A stretch of 64,000 nt of DNA from Chaenocephalus aceratus (taxonomy: Eukaryota > Chordata > Actinopteri > Perciformes > Channichthyidae): the NCBI GenBank assembly GCA_023974075.1, contig CM043796.1, positions 23,614,927-23,678,926 of the forward strand. Reading direction: 5' to 3'. Both the position numbers and the translations under genes were made by a program. Below are positions 35,121-45,929 of the stretch, piece by piece (within the stretch, counting starts at the first letter, position 1; every line of letters begins with the position of its first letter). The notes below the pieces were generated by a model that was not told where the DNA came from, made no database searches, and saw only the letters and a program-made list of their open reading frames with translations.

Positions 35121-35536
35121 GGTTACTGCACGATATATGGTGTCGATAATCATGATATGCGCATGCCCGATATTCACATCGCAGGACGTGCTCTTTTTTT
35201 GAATGCATTTTTTTTAGGACGTGCGATATTAAGTAGGCAAATTAACTCAAACACGTCATGTTACAATTATTTTGCTGCTTGCTACAAAAGGAAAGGCTCT
35301 CATGTCAGGGGTACTTGAGTGACATGCAGGCTCTGCATGCACAGCAAACCACCAATCACAATCAAACCTCCAAAGCAAACGAACCCGGTGATTAAAGGTA
35401 AAAACACTGAATAAAGTAGTTTCATACAATACAGCTTTATTTATAGAGCATTTTAAACCTCCAGACCAAAGTGCTGTATAGGCTACAGGCAAATAAACAA
35501 AACAAAACATACAAAAAGTAACACAGCTCAGCTCAC

Positions 35537-35582
<46 letters not shown>

Positions 35583-35960
35583 ACACACACACACATAAAA
35601 CAAGTAAAAACAATAGACAATTTAAAAGCAATAAAAGTAATGCTCTAAAAGATGTTAATACGCTAAGGAGAAGAGGATGGTTTTAAGAAGCGATTTAAAA
35701 GCAGGCATGTGTTTTCCAAGGCAGTTTGGCGCTGTAAACCGAGCAAGCTCTGAGCTTGTTGCTCTGATAACTTAAGATCCAGACGTCCGTGACTAAAACC
35801 CTTCATCCGGTTAAATATAGTTAGAAAAATACCAATTGTATAGCATTAAAAGTTCAAACTGTCTTTACTTCAATTCCTTTATTTTTTCATATTGCAATAC
35901 ATATCGCAGGCGGAAAAAAATCGCAATGTCAGTTTTTCTCCAATATCGTGCAGCGCTACT
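35121..35960. mobile_element. hAT-type element with TGCACGATAT termini
   Basis: The left end 'tactgcacgatatatggtgtcg' and right end 'ccaatatcgtgcagcgcta' are inverted repeats of the 'agggctgcacgatattgg' vertebrate hAT group, with 'atcgcaatgtcagtttttc' next to the right end as usual. The interior includes a LINE-like tail (35415-35500, 'agctttatttatagagcatt') and a CA repeat. There is no transposase, and no exact 8-bp duplication could be read. Confidence 0.68.
35539..35595. repeat. (CA)n microsatellite
   Basis: A CA run of about 27 units with one CC interruption near 35581, inside the hAT element. Confidence 0.96.
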
Positions 35961-36844
35961 GTATACTGCACATACCACAAGTTAACGTTGTATGCAATTA
36001 TGACCTGAAAAAGCTTGCAACAATCTATACAGTAAGTGTCAAAACTCTATCAACCATATAAAGTAGTAGGCAAAGCAACTGACTTCAAAAAACAAACTTT
36101 ATAAACTGCATTAATTCTGCATAGCGCAAAGTTAGTGTGAGGAAAACGGGGGACAACTGTGAGAACCAGTCAGTGGAGACCAAAACCGAGGTAAGAAGAT
36201 ATAAGACTTACTGTGGCTATAATCCCGATTTAAAAAGGATTGATATGCCCCCTCCCCCTGGACGTGAAAGCCAAAGGTTGCGAGTATTTTACGACATTGA
36301 AAGAATTTTAAACAATGAAAAATACCTTGTTATACGATATACATCACCCGTCATTTTCACGGATAACACTGACTGATATACCATAGCTGTTCATAAAAGT
36401 GCAGCCATCAGAAACATTTTTAAATGGCTACATAAAGTAACCCGACAGTGGAAAGACAAAAAATAAATGAGTAAGATCGCATTATTCATATTTGCCTGTT
36501 TTGGTATACTAGCGGCATTGTTTGAGAGGCGTCTGTTCATCATGGGGCAAGAAAATCTATCATCTGCTTTGTGTGTGTTGAAATGAAAAATGACCGCCAC
36601 ATTCCACTTATCATAGAGAAAAATATTAAACAAATGAATAATAATAGGATGTTAACACTCATAGTCTGGAAAAGCCGCTCAATTGAGTTATAAATCACAG
36701 TGTTTATATAGGTGATGAAATACCATAGCTCCCATTGAATAAAGGGACTGTATGTCTATCTCCGACCACCTCTGTTTTTGTTTTTGTACACAAATACATA
36801 AATACACAAGACATTTGTAAAAAAAAAGGGAGGTTAAATGGATT
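35961..36844. other. No gene
   Basis: No motif or repeat recognised. Confidence 0.45.
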
Positions 36845-37249
36845 TGATATGGCCAATTATTCCATTGTGTGTTTATTATGGGCTTAAGTATGTCTCATAA
36901 TTATTTGTGTGAAAATAAAAATAATTTGTGTGTAAATATGTGATTTGTAAAACACCGTCCACAAATGCATTTAAAATATTTGCAAACTCACAAATAAATG
37001 TGCAAATGTAAAACGGATCTGCAAATACGCAAAATATTTTTACAAATAAAAAAAAGATCTTTGAATATCTCTTTAACATTTACAACTTTCGATCAGCCAT
37101 TTCTGAATCCATTTTGTATTTGTCGACCAAAGATTCGCTTGTGGATCTCACATTTCTGCTCGTGGATCTCAAACCTCTGCTTATGGATCGTCTTTTTACA
37201 CACACGGAGTTGCCGCCGGTCTTGACTAAAATGTACTTGTGTCACTCGG

Positions 37250-37330
37250 TTATCTATATATATATACTGTATATAATACACATATACACACATATATCTA
37301 TATATCCATCTATCTACAGATAGATAGGCT
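37250..37330. repeat. TA/TATC-rich microsatellite
   Basis: Alternating TA runs with ctatctatcca and tagatagatag units. Confidence 0.85.
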
Positions 37331-37465
37331 GATTAATAAGATGTGAAGCGCTTTGTAACTTGATACGCTTAACTGAATACACAAAAAACAATGAAGAAAG
37401 TTGAACCAATAAACTAACACAAACTAACTGTATCACTATAACATGATGATGATGGTGATTGAAGA

Positions 37466-37984
37466 AGTTTCTCAATACTCAAATTCCCCCTCCTCGACTC
37501 CTCGGTCCTCCGGTATTGACCCGGAAATGGATTTCAGCGTGCCATTTTGAAGGACATCTCATTTCTCTAAATGCACATCGAGGACCGAGGATCGAGCATC
37601 AAGGAGGCTCTCTGGAGGAGCTATATCCGAGGATACACTGATGGTTCCTCCACGGCTCCTCCGCGGATGCATTTCCGGGAACGGTGGAGGCGTTGTCAGC
37701 CAATGACAGCTCTGCATGCATCCCCTGGATATTATTTTAGTCACTGCTTTCATCGCGACTTGAGATAAGTCCGGCCGTGCGTCACGCCTCCACCGATCCC
37801 GGAAATGCATCCGTGGAGAAACCATCAGTGTATCCTCGGTTACAGCTCCTCTAGAGAGCCTCCTTGAAGCTTGATGTGCATTTAGAGAAATTAGATGTCC
37901 TTCAACATGGCGCGCTGAAAACCATTTCCGGGTCACTACCGGAGGACCGAGGAGTCGAATAGGGGAAATTAGAGTATTGAGAAG
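37466..37984. mobile_element. Near-palindromic MITE (about 215-bp arms)
   Basis: The left end tctcaatactcaaattcccc and the right end, on the minus strand, tctcaatactctaatttccc start arms that match over about 215 bp each (blocks 'cgactcctcggtcctccggta', 'gacccggaaatgg', 'catttctctaaatgcacatc', 'gaggatacactgatggtt', 'tccgcggatgcatttccggg'). They are separated by only about 80 bp. There is no coding sequence. Confidence 0.88.
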
Positions 37985-38275
37985 CCTTCATTGTGTGTCG
38001 ACAAATACGAAATGGATTCACAAATACCTGATCGAAAGTTGTAAATATTAGAGATATTCAAGGTTTTTTTTTTTTTTTTGTAAAAATATTTTGCGTATTT
38101 GCAGATCCGTTATACATTTGCAAATGTATTTGTGAGTTTGCAAATCTTTTAAATGCATTTGTGGACGGTGTTTTACATTTACAAATCACATATTTACACA
38201 CATTATTTTTATTTTCACACAAATAATTATGAGACATATCTAAGCTCATAGTTTATGGACAATTGGCCTCGTAGA

Positions 38276-39775
38276 CTTTATGGATTTAAAATGTTGCAAG
38301 AAGAAGCCAGTAAGAGGATCTTTAAGCAGCATCCTCACTCGTGTTTTTCGAAGTCTGGCAATACGAAAAATAATTGCAATTTTTTTTAATACAGTAAACG
38401 CTGCTTCGTTCAGGGCGCAGGTACAGGTTCCCCAAGGCCAAGGGGTAATAGATTCAAAGATTGTGTTAACGAGCGTGCAATAAAATCAGTACATTTGACC
38501 CCTTTATCAAAAACAGAGCCCAACTCTTATTGTCATATTATTTGTTTTAACTACGTTTTCTAAGTATCTGGCTTCCTATTGTCTTTATTGGCGTGATGGG
38601 TTAAGTTTTGTAAAAGGTATTCCATTTTAATCTGGCACATTACTTTGGTAATCAGTTTTATTGCAGACCGAGTCTACTTTACTGTGTCTGATTTTGCCAT
38701 CCAGCAAGCCAAATTCCCCACATGGTACAATAACGACTACATTGAAATAAGATTGCCATTCTTTTTTTTGCCTTAAAATTATCCATCAAAGCCCCATTTG
38801 TATGTAAAATTAGATTCCTCAGCTAGCACAAATGACTGAGGCATAGTCATCATTCAGCCTTAGGGATCACAACAACATCCATAAAGGCAACATTTTGGCA
38901 TGAAATATGTACATTTTAATGGAAAAATGCAATCAGTGGTTTACTCGCATAGTGTTATATTTAGGGCTTAGTATAAGTGAATGTTAACGACACATTAGCT
39001 TCAATGTCTTGACAATGTTGACCTATAGGGACTCTGTAGGGACCAAACGTTCTAGTTGTGTTGTAGGATCCGAGACCCAAGTGTTTTGATGCACTTAGGG
39101 CAAAACCCTGCCATTTAGTATTACTTGAATCAAGTACGCATTGAACACAATCATGTATTCATCCAATCCACAAGCCAATATTTTTTGACAACAATGCTTG
39201 GAAGCAGAAACAGAACTTTGGCGGGGAAATGATTGCGTCTCGGACACTTTCGCTTGTGCTGGAATCTCCAAGCTGCTTAAAAAGTAATGAAGCTTGAGTG
39301 CATTGTCTTGTTGTGCCTCTGGTAAATCGACGTCCTTAATCATTCATTTGGAATAAATCGGTTCCCTTGTTTGTTTCTCCCAAGCAGCATCATCGACAAC
39401 ATTCACATGTTGACAGAATGTACAACTCTACGCCTACAAATCTACTTTAAAGCATCCGTCTAATCCCCTCGACATCTCATTATAATTCATACTCCTTCTC
39501 CCCCGTTCCCAAAGACACACAATCAAAACCATTAACATAATTAAGTTAAAGAAGTAATGGTGTTGTTGGAGGGTTTTGGTGTCAGCCTCGTTGTGATTTC
39601 ATTACTATGGAGAGAACCACGACAACGAAACGCACTCAAACTGTTACTGCATGCCTTCTCACACACAGCTTCTTAATTGTAAATGACGTAACAAAGTTAG
39701 CTTAATTAAAAAAGAATAACACAATTAATGTCATAGTTCAATTAGATAAATACTTTATTTCATGTTATTTTATAA
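38276..39775. other. No gene
   Basis: AT-rich low-copy sequence. 39370-39620 is somewhat less repetitive and could be conserved non-coding DNA, but this cannot be judged from a single sequence. Confidence 0.4.
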
Positions 39776-39781
39776 TTAAGC

Positions 39782-39919
39782 AATAGCTCACGACAGGCCG
39801 TGGTATATGCTCATTATATCACAGCTAAGGGGCGTGGTTCGGCCCGACGCGAAGCGGAGGGTCGACAACCCCCTTAGCTGTGATATAATGAGCATATATC
39901 ACGGCCTGAAGTGAGTTAT
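39782..39919. repeat. Large hairpin, about 50-bp arms
   Basis: 39782-39832 (aatagctcacgacaggccg, tggtatatgctcattatatc, acagctaagggg) pairs with 39869-39919 with few mismatches. The 36-base loop includes 'ggcccgacgcgaagcggagg'. It forms the left terminus of element X. Confidence 0.9.
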
Positions 39920-40124
39920 TACTTTTATAAAACGGGTACCAAGTGTGGTAATATGAAAGAAAATACACACTCTAATTTAAATAGTTTGTATTAGTAAATA
40001 ATGACGTTCAAAAAAATAGTCCCTCCGTTGCCTTCTGCACGAAACATAGTGCGAGGTGGTTGCTATGCAACAACACTAACAGCTAGCGAACATATTAGAC
40101 AGAGAGCGTTGATCCATTATTTGG

Positions 40125-40325
40125 CTATTTATTTACATTCATTTGTATGTTGCCGTTTATTGTGCAGCCACTGAAAAACTGTCCAGCATCAGTAGCATGG
40201 CTTACGTGGTTACTTGTATAGGTTGAGGTTGTTCTAGGCTGTTGCTTGGCGTGGTGAGAATATTGCTCCACTTTCTCCGGTCCCCGAAATGTGGCTTCCC
40301 GTAGCTCTGGAGAGAGCTTTCGCAC
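40125..40325 (-). pseudogene. Element X protein, C-terminal part (relic, copy 1)
   Basis: An open frame of about 66 codons starting at a GTG directly after 'ggccacag', which could be a splice acceptor, so it may be the second exon of the gene begun at 40368-40535. It reads VRKLSPELREATFRGPEKVE, then a polar Gln/Ser/Thr-rich linker, then QFFSGCTINGNIQMNVNK-stop. The closing motif recurs in copy 2 as YFKNCTFNGSMNIHL, so [FY]F-x2-CT[IF]NG-x-[IM]-x-[IM] is shared across copies that otherwise differ. Function is unknown. The motif is short, hydrophobic/polar alternating and Asn-Gly centred; no known domain is assigned. Confidence 0.5.
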
Positions 40326-40367
40326 CTGTGGCCACTAAAGGTCAATTTCTTTGTTTCAAGACCCGCA

Positions 40368-40535
40368 TCAGAAAGCTTTTGAATGGTGGCACTTTTCCAG
40401 TTGGTCTACCTGCTCTTCACGTAGCTCTGCATGTCGTCGTTTAGGTGCTTTTTTTTCTGGAGATAGGCACTCCTCAATCCACTCCTCCATAGTAAGACCC
40501 CCCCGGAGGTCGAAGTTAATCTTAAATGTTTCCAT
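40368..40535 (-). pseudogene. Element X protein, N-terminal part (relic, copy 1)
   Basis: A 55-codon frame from ATG: METFKINFDLRGGLTMEEWI, then a charged stretch (PEKKAPKRRHAELREEQVDQ), then a stop 43 bases before the 40325 frame. The counterpart in copy 2 (41552-41707) starts MSDFKVNFDLLGGLSIDEWL, so F-K-[IV]-N-F-D-L-x-G-G-L-[ST]-[IM]-[DE]-E-W is conserved. ELREEQVDQL resembles the linker before a DNA-binding or recombinase core in some element proteins. An internally deleted parent gene is therefore possible (inference). Function is unknown. Confidence 0.5.
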
Positions 40536-41391
40536 CGTATGCGGAAGAAATGTAAATATATTTATAAAACTGACAAGTCAAATCAAGCAATCTGATTGGT
40601 CGATAACGTTTTTGCGGACCTCTTTGATTACAGATTTGAAAAAAACGTTGCTTGCTTTAAAAGTAGCACAATTCATTATGTCAAACCTTGGAAAGTATCT
40701 AGATATCCCTTCCCTAATGCCAAAGGAACTGCACACTGAATATGTTTTGCCGTTTGGTGTCTATGTCTGGACCGCTGCGTAAAAAGGAGGGTTTCTGCCC
40801 CGTTACTTCTCCGCTGCTTTCTTGTTCCAGTTTACAGTTTGCTTTTCAGCCCAACGGTATACTGTTTTTCTCAGACGCGGAGGGATACTGACTTGTTGTG
40901 AAAAGTAATTTAGGATTCTACCCGTGGTATACGGTCAGTATATCACGGCTAAGAACCAATCAGATTGCTTGATTTGACTTGTCCGTTTTATAATCGTTAA
41001 ATATGCATGATTTAATTAAGCAATCATACACGAGAGGCCGTTCTTGAACGTCCTTATTGGTATGATTGCGATTCCATAACACAAACTATCATTGTAATCA
41101 ACAATATCGTAAAATAATTTCATAATGTGGGGTGGGCTAATTTGCTCCCAAACCTACGCTTTCTGCTTGAGTTAATCTCCGTCAGAAAGTAGTTCCTAGA
41201 AAGTAGTTCCCATGGTAACGATAGCCGATCAATCGAACACTCCTGCTACCCCCGTTTACAGTTATTGATATATAATTATAGTAAATAATATATTATTAAC
41301 CAATTTATTGAAAACAATTTATTGAAAACAATTCTTGAATTAGACTATTTAAATATCTGAGTAATCACTGTGTGGGAATAGCGGAACAAAT

Positions 41392-41520
41392 CTAATCAGG
41401 CTGTCCATGGTGCTTAAACATTTTGGGTTCAGAATGAAGGTGGATGTTCATGCTGCCATTAAAAGTGCAATTCTTGAAATAGCTCTCCATGAACATCCAT
41501 GCCAGACTTTTTTGCAGGTG
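41392..41520 (-). pseudogene. Element X protein, C-terminal part (relic, copy 2)
   Basis: A minus-strand open frame reading ...SLAWMFMESYFKNCTFNGSM then NIHLHSEPKMFKHHGQPD-stop. It aligns with the copy-1 C-terminus by [FY]F-x2-CT[IF]NG-x-[IM]-x-[IM] but extends 13 or so residues further. No Met of its own is needed if it is a second exon. Two diverged copies keeping this motif at the C-terminus suggest it mattered in the parent protein. Confidence 0.45.
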
Positions 41521-41551
41521 GTGCTGTGGTGTTCACGGGTAGGACTATACG

Positions 41552-41707
41552 TTATAGGAAGAGCTTTCCTCCAGTGGCCGTTTCATGGCGTTGTCCCAGA
41601 CCGGCAAAAAGCGCGTTGCTCCACATCTTTCTGTCTGTGTCCATGTCCAACCATTCATCAATACTGAGGCCCCCCAACAAATCAAAGTTAACTTTAAAAT
41701 CTGACAT
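41552..41707 (-). pseudogene. Element X protein, N-terminal part (relic, copy 2)
   Basis: A 51-codon frame from ATG: MSDFKVNFDLLGGLSIDEWL, then DMDTDRK, then sequence without resemblance to copy 1 and a stop. The first 20 residues match copy 1 at about half of the positions, including all of N-F-D-L and G-G-L. The divergence after DRK probably marks a frameshift. There is no known domain. Confidence 0.48.
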
Positions 41708-41960
41708 TTTGTAGCTACCGATTTCCAACGAGAGACAATGTATAACAGTGTAACGGCTGTGTGTCGCTAAACGTCGCTATGGAAACCACACGATGTAGGC
41801 TCATGGAAGTAGTTTTCGGTAGGCTAGTGGCGTGTGTAGGCCACTGGATACTTTGTGATTAGGCACGTTCTATTTGATCGTTGTTTGATCGTGGAATCAA
41901 ACACGCCTATTGACCAATCAGAGAGCTTGCTCAAACCTATGTGTTATAGAATACAGTTTA

Positions 41961-42572
41961 TTGTACATGTTAAACCGGTATGCGTATGCGTTTCTTGTGC
42001 CTAGGAACTAATGTGTGTTCATGTGCTGGTACTGCATGTTTTGTTGTTACACTGGGCAACTCAACGTGGGTTGACGTCTTTGTTTGAAGCTCTGCTGAAG
42101 TCTGTGACAAAGTTTAATGTGACAAATGTATACAGAAAAGGAACTGTAAGATTAATCTCCTTTCACGACAAGCGGCCAACGAGGTATTTGTTTTCTGTTT
42201 TCATTTTCTTGTTTTCATTCATATGTGTAGCACAATATGCTAATATGTTTGGCTATGTATACGTGTCATTCAGTGTTGTAGTTCTCACAACGTAACGGAA
42301 GAGGGGAGGCTACAGGATGAAAACTCCAAGAAATAAACGCCCGTTTTAAAGAACCGACCTGTGTCGTGAAGAGAGCTACACTTATCGTGCTCACAATTTC
42401 CTGATCGGCAGATAGGCCTTCAGAACTCAGTGAATCAATGTGAAGGGCATGAACTGTAATACACCGCCTGAGATTGAGTCTCTAGTTAGGGGAGGAAATG
42501 TGATTTTCCTAAAAAAGGCACTCAAACTCAAGATGAGTGCGTTCATGAAACACTTGATTCAAGGAGATGTAA
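41961..42572. other. No gene; possible LTR-like 3' region
   Basis: 'ccaagaaataaacgcccgtt' followed by 'aagagagctacact' at 42328-42380 could be the polyadenylation and U5 part of an LTR. No partner ends were found. Confidence 0.25.
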
Positions 42573-42791
42573 GGGCGGCAGTAGCTCAGTCTGTAGGGAC
42601 TTGGCTTGAGAACTTGTCGGTTCAAGTCCTGATAGTACCAAAAACAGAGTGTGGACTTGTAGCTGGAGAGGTGCCAGTTCCTCTCCTGAGCACTGCCAAG
42701 GTGCCCTTGAGCAAGCAAGTCACCAAACCCCCAACTCACAGAGCTGAATGTACCCTCAGGATTAATAAAAACATTGTCTTTCTTTGTCTTT
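42573..42791 (+). mobile_element. tRNA-derived SINE
   Basis: Head GGGCGGCAGTAGCTCAGTCTG with an A box (TAGCTCAGTCT) and a perfect B box GGTTCAAGTCC at 42619-42629. The body has 'gtagctggagaggtgccagt' and 'aaggtgcccttgagcaagc', and the tail is 'ggattaataaaaacattg'. The layout is that of a Pol III SINE. The cloverleaf is decayed, so it is not a tRNA gene. Confidence 0.88.
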
Positions 42792-44809
42792 GTAACAAAT
42801 ACTCTACTTAGATTCAATGGAGGTGCATGAATCAATATACTCATATCACTCGCAAGACAACACTCTGAGTCATGTAGCATCATTGCCATATTTACTATGT
42901 GTTTATATCACTTATCCATAATAATTATAATACATTGTTTCAAAAATTCTAAAGAAAATAGAAACTTATTAAACTTTAAAGATTTACAAAAAAATTAAGA
43001 TATTAATTAAAGTTTCCTCTTTTGGTTCTTTCTTTCGATCTATGGCATATCAATTCACATTTATAAATCAATACTTTCTTTTTCCTCTGCTGGTCATGGT
43101 GGCCTCAAGGCGAGCAGATAATCTGTAGCTTCCTTTCAGTTATGAAACACACAGATTTACAGTTCACACAAGGAAAAATATAAACGTCAAACACAACCCT
43201 GTATTATGGCCCTTAAACCTAATGCTTTATCGCGTATCTTTCATTAATTTGAAATGCCATAAACCCACATTTCTAAATCAGTTTTCTGCCCATCTGCAAG
43301 TCCATAAGTATAGAAACAGAAAACTTGCACCTGTACAAAGACAGAAAAATACAGCGCCTCAGTTTAAGGCCAGTAATGCCTGTTATGAATTGGCTGTTGG
43401 TTGTCACCTCTGGTGTTGCTATTTTGTGCAGGAAGCAGGCAGTGATCCCCAGGGGTCCTTTGTTCTCTTGGATGTAAGTGCTATCTAAACATTAGGCGTG
43501 CCACCAGCTTTTTTAGAGACAAAAACAAAAGCAAGACCTTTTGGCATTTGGTTGTGAAAAAACACAGAATGCAATCACACACAAAACTGTAGGATAGACA
43601 CACACACACACCCACATTTGAGATGACGCATAATGTAACGCATCTAAACAAAGCTAAAAAATACCATTTCATACAACAGCACTTCTGTTTTTGTCCGAGA
43701 TAATCTAACAGGGGACAGAGGAACTCCAGATAGGCTGGAGGGGATGGTGGGCACAGCTTAACACAGCTGATTTCCTGGATGAGAAAGACTGCTTCCTGCC
43801 AAAATAGCAATGTATTTCAAGCTAAAGGACACCACAGGAAGCATTTCATGTTTGGATCGCTCAGTTTTGTAATCCACTCGTGTGCAAACCAGCAGAAGCT
43901 ACCTTTGTGACTCACGAAACAATGAACTAGTCGGTGTTGGCACGAATGCAAACTGAAGCATAACTTAACTCTGATGGAGGTAATCATATTAATCTTTCTA
44001 AGAAGGACTACAACGCAAGGATACATGCACTCAGTCATTTCCTCTTGTCCTTGCATGGCTGATTTTAAGTTGGTAACAGTTCTGAGGTTACAATTCTGGT
44101 TCAGCTATAAACCACTACTTTTTTATAAGCAACGGAACACGTGTAATTCTCAGAGTTGAGGAGACTGGTTTGGCATTATTGTTTTGGTTTTAAGAATAGT
44201 TACTAAATGTACTCCTCGCCGTCACTTTTTTTAATCTATAATACAAAAAAGTTACTCACAATGCTTTAAATGGACAAAAAGTATCCAGCAATGAGGACCA
44301 AGTTAAAACTAAATATAATAGTAGGACAATAACAATTGTCTTTTGTACAAAAGGGTGCAAATTAAGCAATTTTGTTGCACACATTTAAACTGTGTTTGAA
44401 TCTCTTGCACCTTGGCCTTGGGAAAGCTTCACATCCTGCCTGAATGAAGTAATTATGCATTTATTAAACTGATGGCAATTATGTTTTCTATTGACAAACT
44501 CTTCAACCAAGAAATGCGTCTCAAGAATTTGAGTGGCAACTTGTTAAATTCATACAAGCTACTAGAACAAGGTTCAACATCCGGAGAGTTTAACCTTTTT
44601 TTTATTTTACAAATAGCTTTTGTGTTTGTGTTTTGAAAAGTAACATAAAAATGAATCAAAATTGTAATGTGATTTGGCTAAGTAGAGCATTGTTGTGCAT
44701 TGGAGAAATACTTACACTTTGCTAAGATTGCGTTTAAAATACAATTGAGTGGCATAGTTAGCATTCTTATACTTGTCATATGGCTAAAAAATGCTCTATG
44801 ATTTTAGCG
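42792..44809. other. No gene
   Basis: AT-rich low-copy DNA. No coding motif was found. Confidence 0.45.
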
Positions 44810-44937
44810 GATAGGGGCTAAACAGCCATCGTGATAAAAAAAAAGTATAGACTTCCGCTTCGCGTCGGACCGAACCACGCCCCTTAACTGTGATAGAATG
44901 GCCATATACCACGGCCTGTTGTGAGTTATTGCTTAAA
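44810..44937 (-). mobile_element. Element X, terminal fragment
   Basis: 'cttcgcgtcggaccgaaccacgccccttaa' through 'ccgtggtatatgg' (complement) to 'gagttattgctta' is the reverse complement of the left terminus at 39776-39865. It contains only the first hairpin arm and loop. Confidence 0.8.
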
Positions 44938-45342
44938 TATAGCCTTCTTTCATGTGAAAAATATTGTTTTTTTGTTCAAAAATAAAGGCTTTTTAAGCCT
45001 GCTATACAAATACCTCCTCCTTTTCCTAACTACTTAGTGTATACTGTTTGCTGTTGCAGCTCAGATTTGTCTCTTCTCATTCAAGGTAGGCGACACAGAG
45101 CTGAAGAGTCACTTCAGAACTGTCCGTTCTAGTGTATGAAGTGCATATTGCTGGAAAACAGAGGCAATTATGTCTCCAATATATCCAAGTGCAGTTGCAT
45201 TTCTCAAAATAAACATGTCTTACAAACTGCAGACAGTGACGTTCGGGCCTATAGTATTAGACTTATATTTACTTGCGGCTAGAGATATGAAAGTGTCTCC
45301 TAGACAGTTTGCATGTACATTTGGAGTTATAATATATTTGTT

Positions 45343-45480
45343 CCCATTACATTATTACATTACATTGCATTTAGCTGACGCTTTTATCCAAAGCGACTTA
45401 CAATAAGTACATTCGACCAGGAAGACACAACCTTGAAGAAAACAGAATCATATAAGTACATCAGGTTTCATAGAGCCAAA
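45343..45480. mobile_element. Common teleost interspersed repeat end
   Basis: 'ttacattacattgcatttagctgacgctttt' followed by 'atccaaagcgacttacaata' is a very frequent fish repeat. The parental element is not assigned and the end after about 45480 is unclear. Confidence 0.6.
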
Positions 45481-45929
45481 CATTTCAAGTGCTACTCAAC
45501 TGGCTTTAGATAAGCCAGTCCCTTTATTAGTATATAAGTGCTCTGTTAGCAGTTCTTTGTTAGTAATTCTATCGCTCGAGGTCGCATCTTTGTCGATTTT
45601 CAGATGTTTAAATGAAGCAACGGAGAGACTGATGCTGGATTGTATACAATTATATTTGAGTTATTAAGAATTATTTATCAAACATTTTAATTTGGTGGGT
45701 TTACCTGCAAGCCTAGATTAAAGAAATAACCACGAAGAGAGAGATTGTGTTTGCTTTGATTTTGGAAAAGGCACAAAAAAACTCTGCAAAGCAGCTTTTG
45801 TGAAATACCCCATGGCAAGAGAGAGAACATTTTTTTTCCATCATGTCTTTATTCCTTTATTTAATGGATAAAGCCCTGGTGTGAAGTGGTGACCTATCCA
45901 GGGTGCTTTTATTTCCATTTGTACATTAG
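45481..45929. other. No gene
   Basis: No coding motif or shared repeat was seen. Confidence 0.4.

Larger units (their letters stand above)
36845..38275. mobile_element. Long-TIR element (about 280-bp arms), interrupted
   Basis: 36850-37128 and 37993-38270 are inverted copies sharing 'tatgtctcataattatttgt', 'aacaccgtccacaaatgcat', 'ggatctgcaaatacgcaaaa' and 'tttacaactttcgatca'. Outer ends read 'ggccaatt' on both strands. There is no transposase. The centre carries a TA/TATC microsatellite (37250-37330) and a complete palindromic element (37466-37984). Confidence 0.85.
39776..40990 (-). mobile_element. Element X, copy 1, with terminal cruciform and a two-part coding relic
   Basis: Starts 'ttaagcaatagctcacgacaggccgtggtatat', runs through a large hairpin (39782-39919) and ends near 'gattgcttgatttgacttgtccg...ttataatcg' at 40985. 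A shorter inverted repeat is internal (40573-40605 against about 40952-40984, 'gacaagtcaaatcaagcaatctgattggt'). On the minus strand it encodes two short open frames (40368-40535, 40125-40325). Related sequence follows at 41020-41960, and a third terminus lies inverted at 44810-44937. It matches no superfamily I can name. Confidence 0.65.
41020..41960 (-). mobile_element. Element X, copy 2 (diverged relative)
   Basis: Begins 'aattaagcaatcatacacgagaggccgt', like copy 1 ('ttaagcaatagctcacgacaggccgt') but without the large hairpin. It ends near 'cctattgaccaatcagagagcttgctc' at about 41935. It carries, in the same order and orientation, diverged versions of both coding parts of copy 1, and lies directly next to copy 1 in the same orientation. 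Confidence 0.6.

Noticed and set aside
35256..35603. A 115-codon minus-strand frame
   Set aside because: The N-terminal part is translation of the CA repeat, and the rest is hAT/LINE tail sequence.
42573..42650. tRNA gene suggested by A and B boxes
   Set aside because: The stem pairing is poor, and a SINE body and tail follow; it is a SINE head. The same applies to 28828 and 58105.
42440..42811. A 123-codon plus-strand frame
   Set aside because: Most of it runs through the SINE at 42573-42791, including its Pol III boxes; there is no domain.
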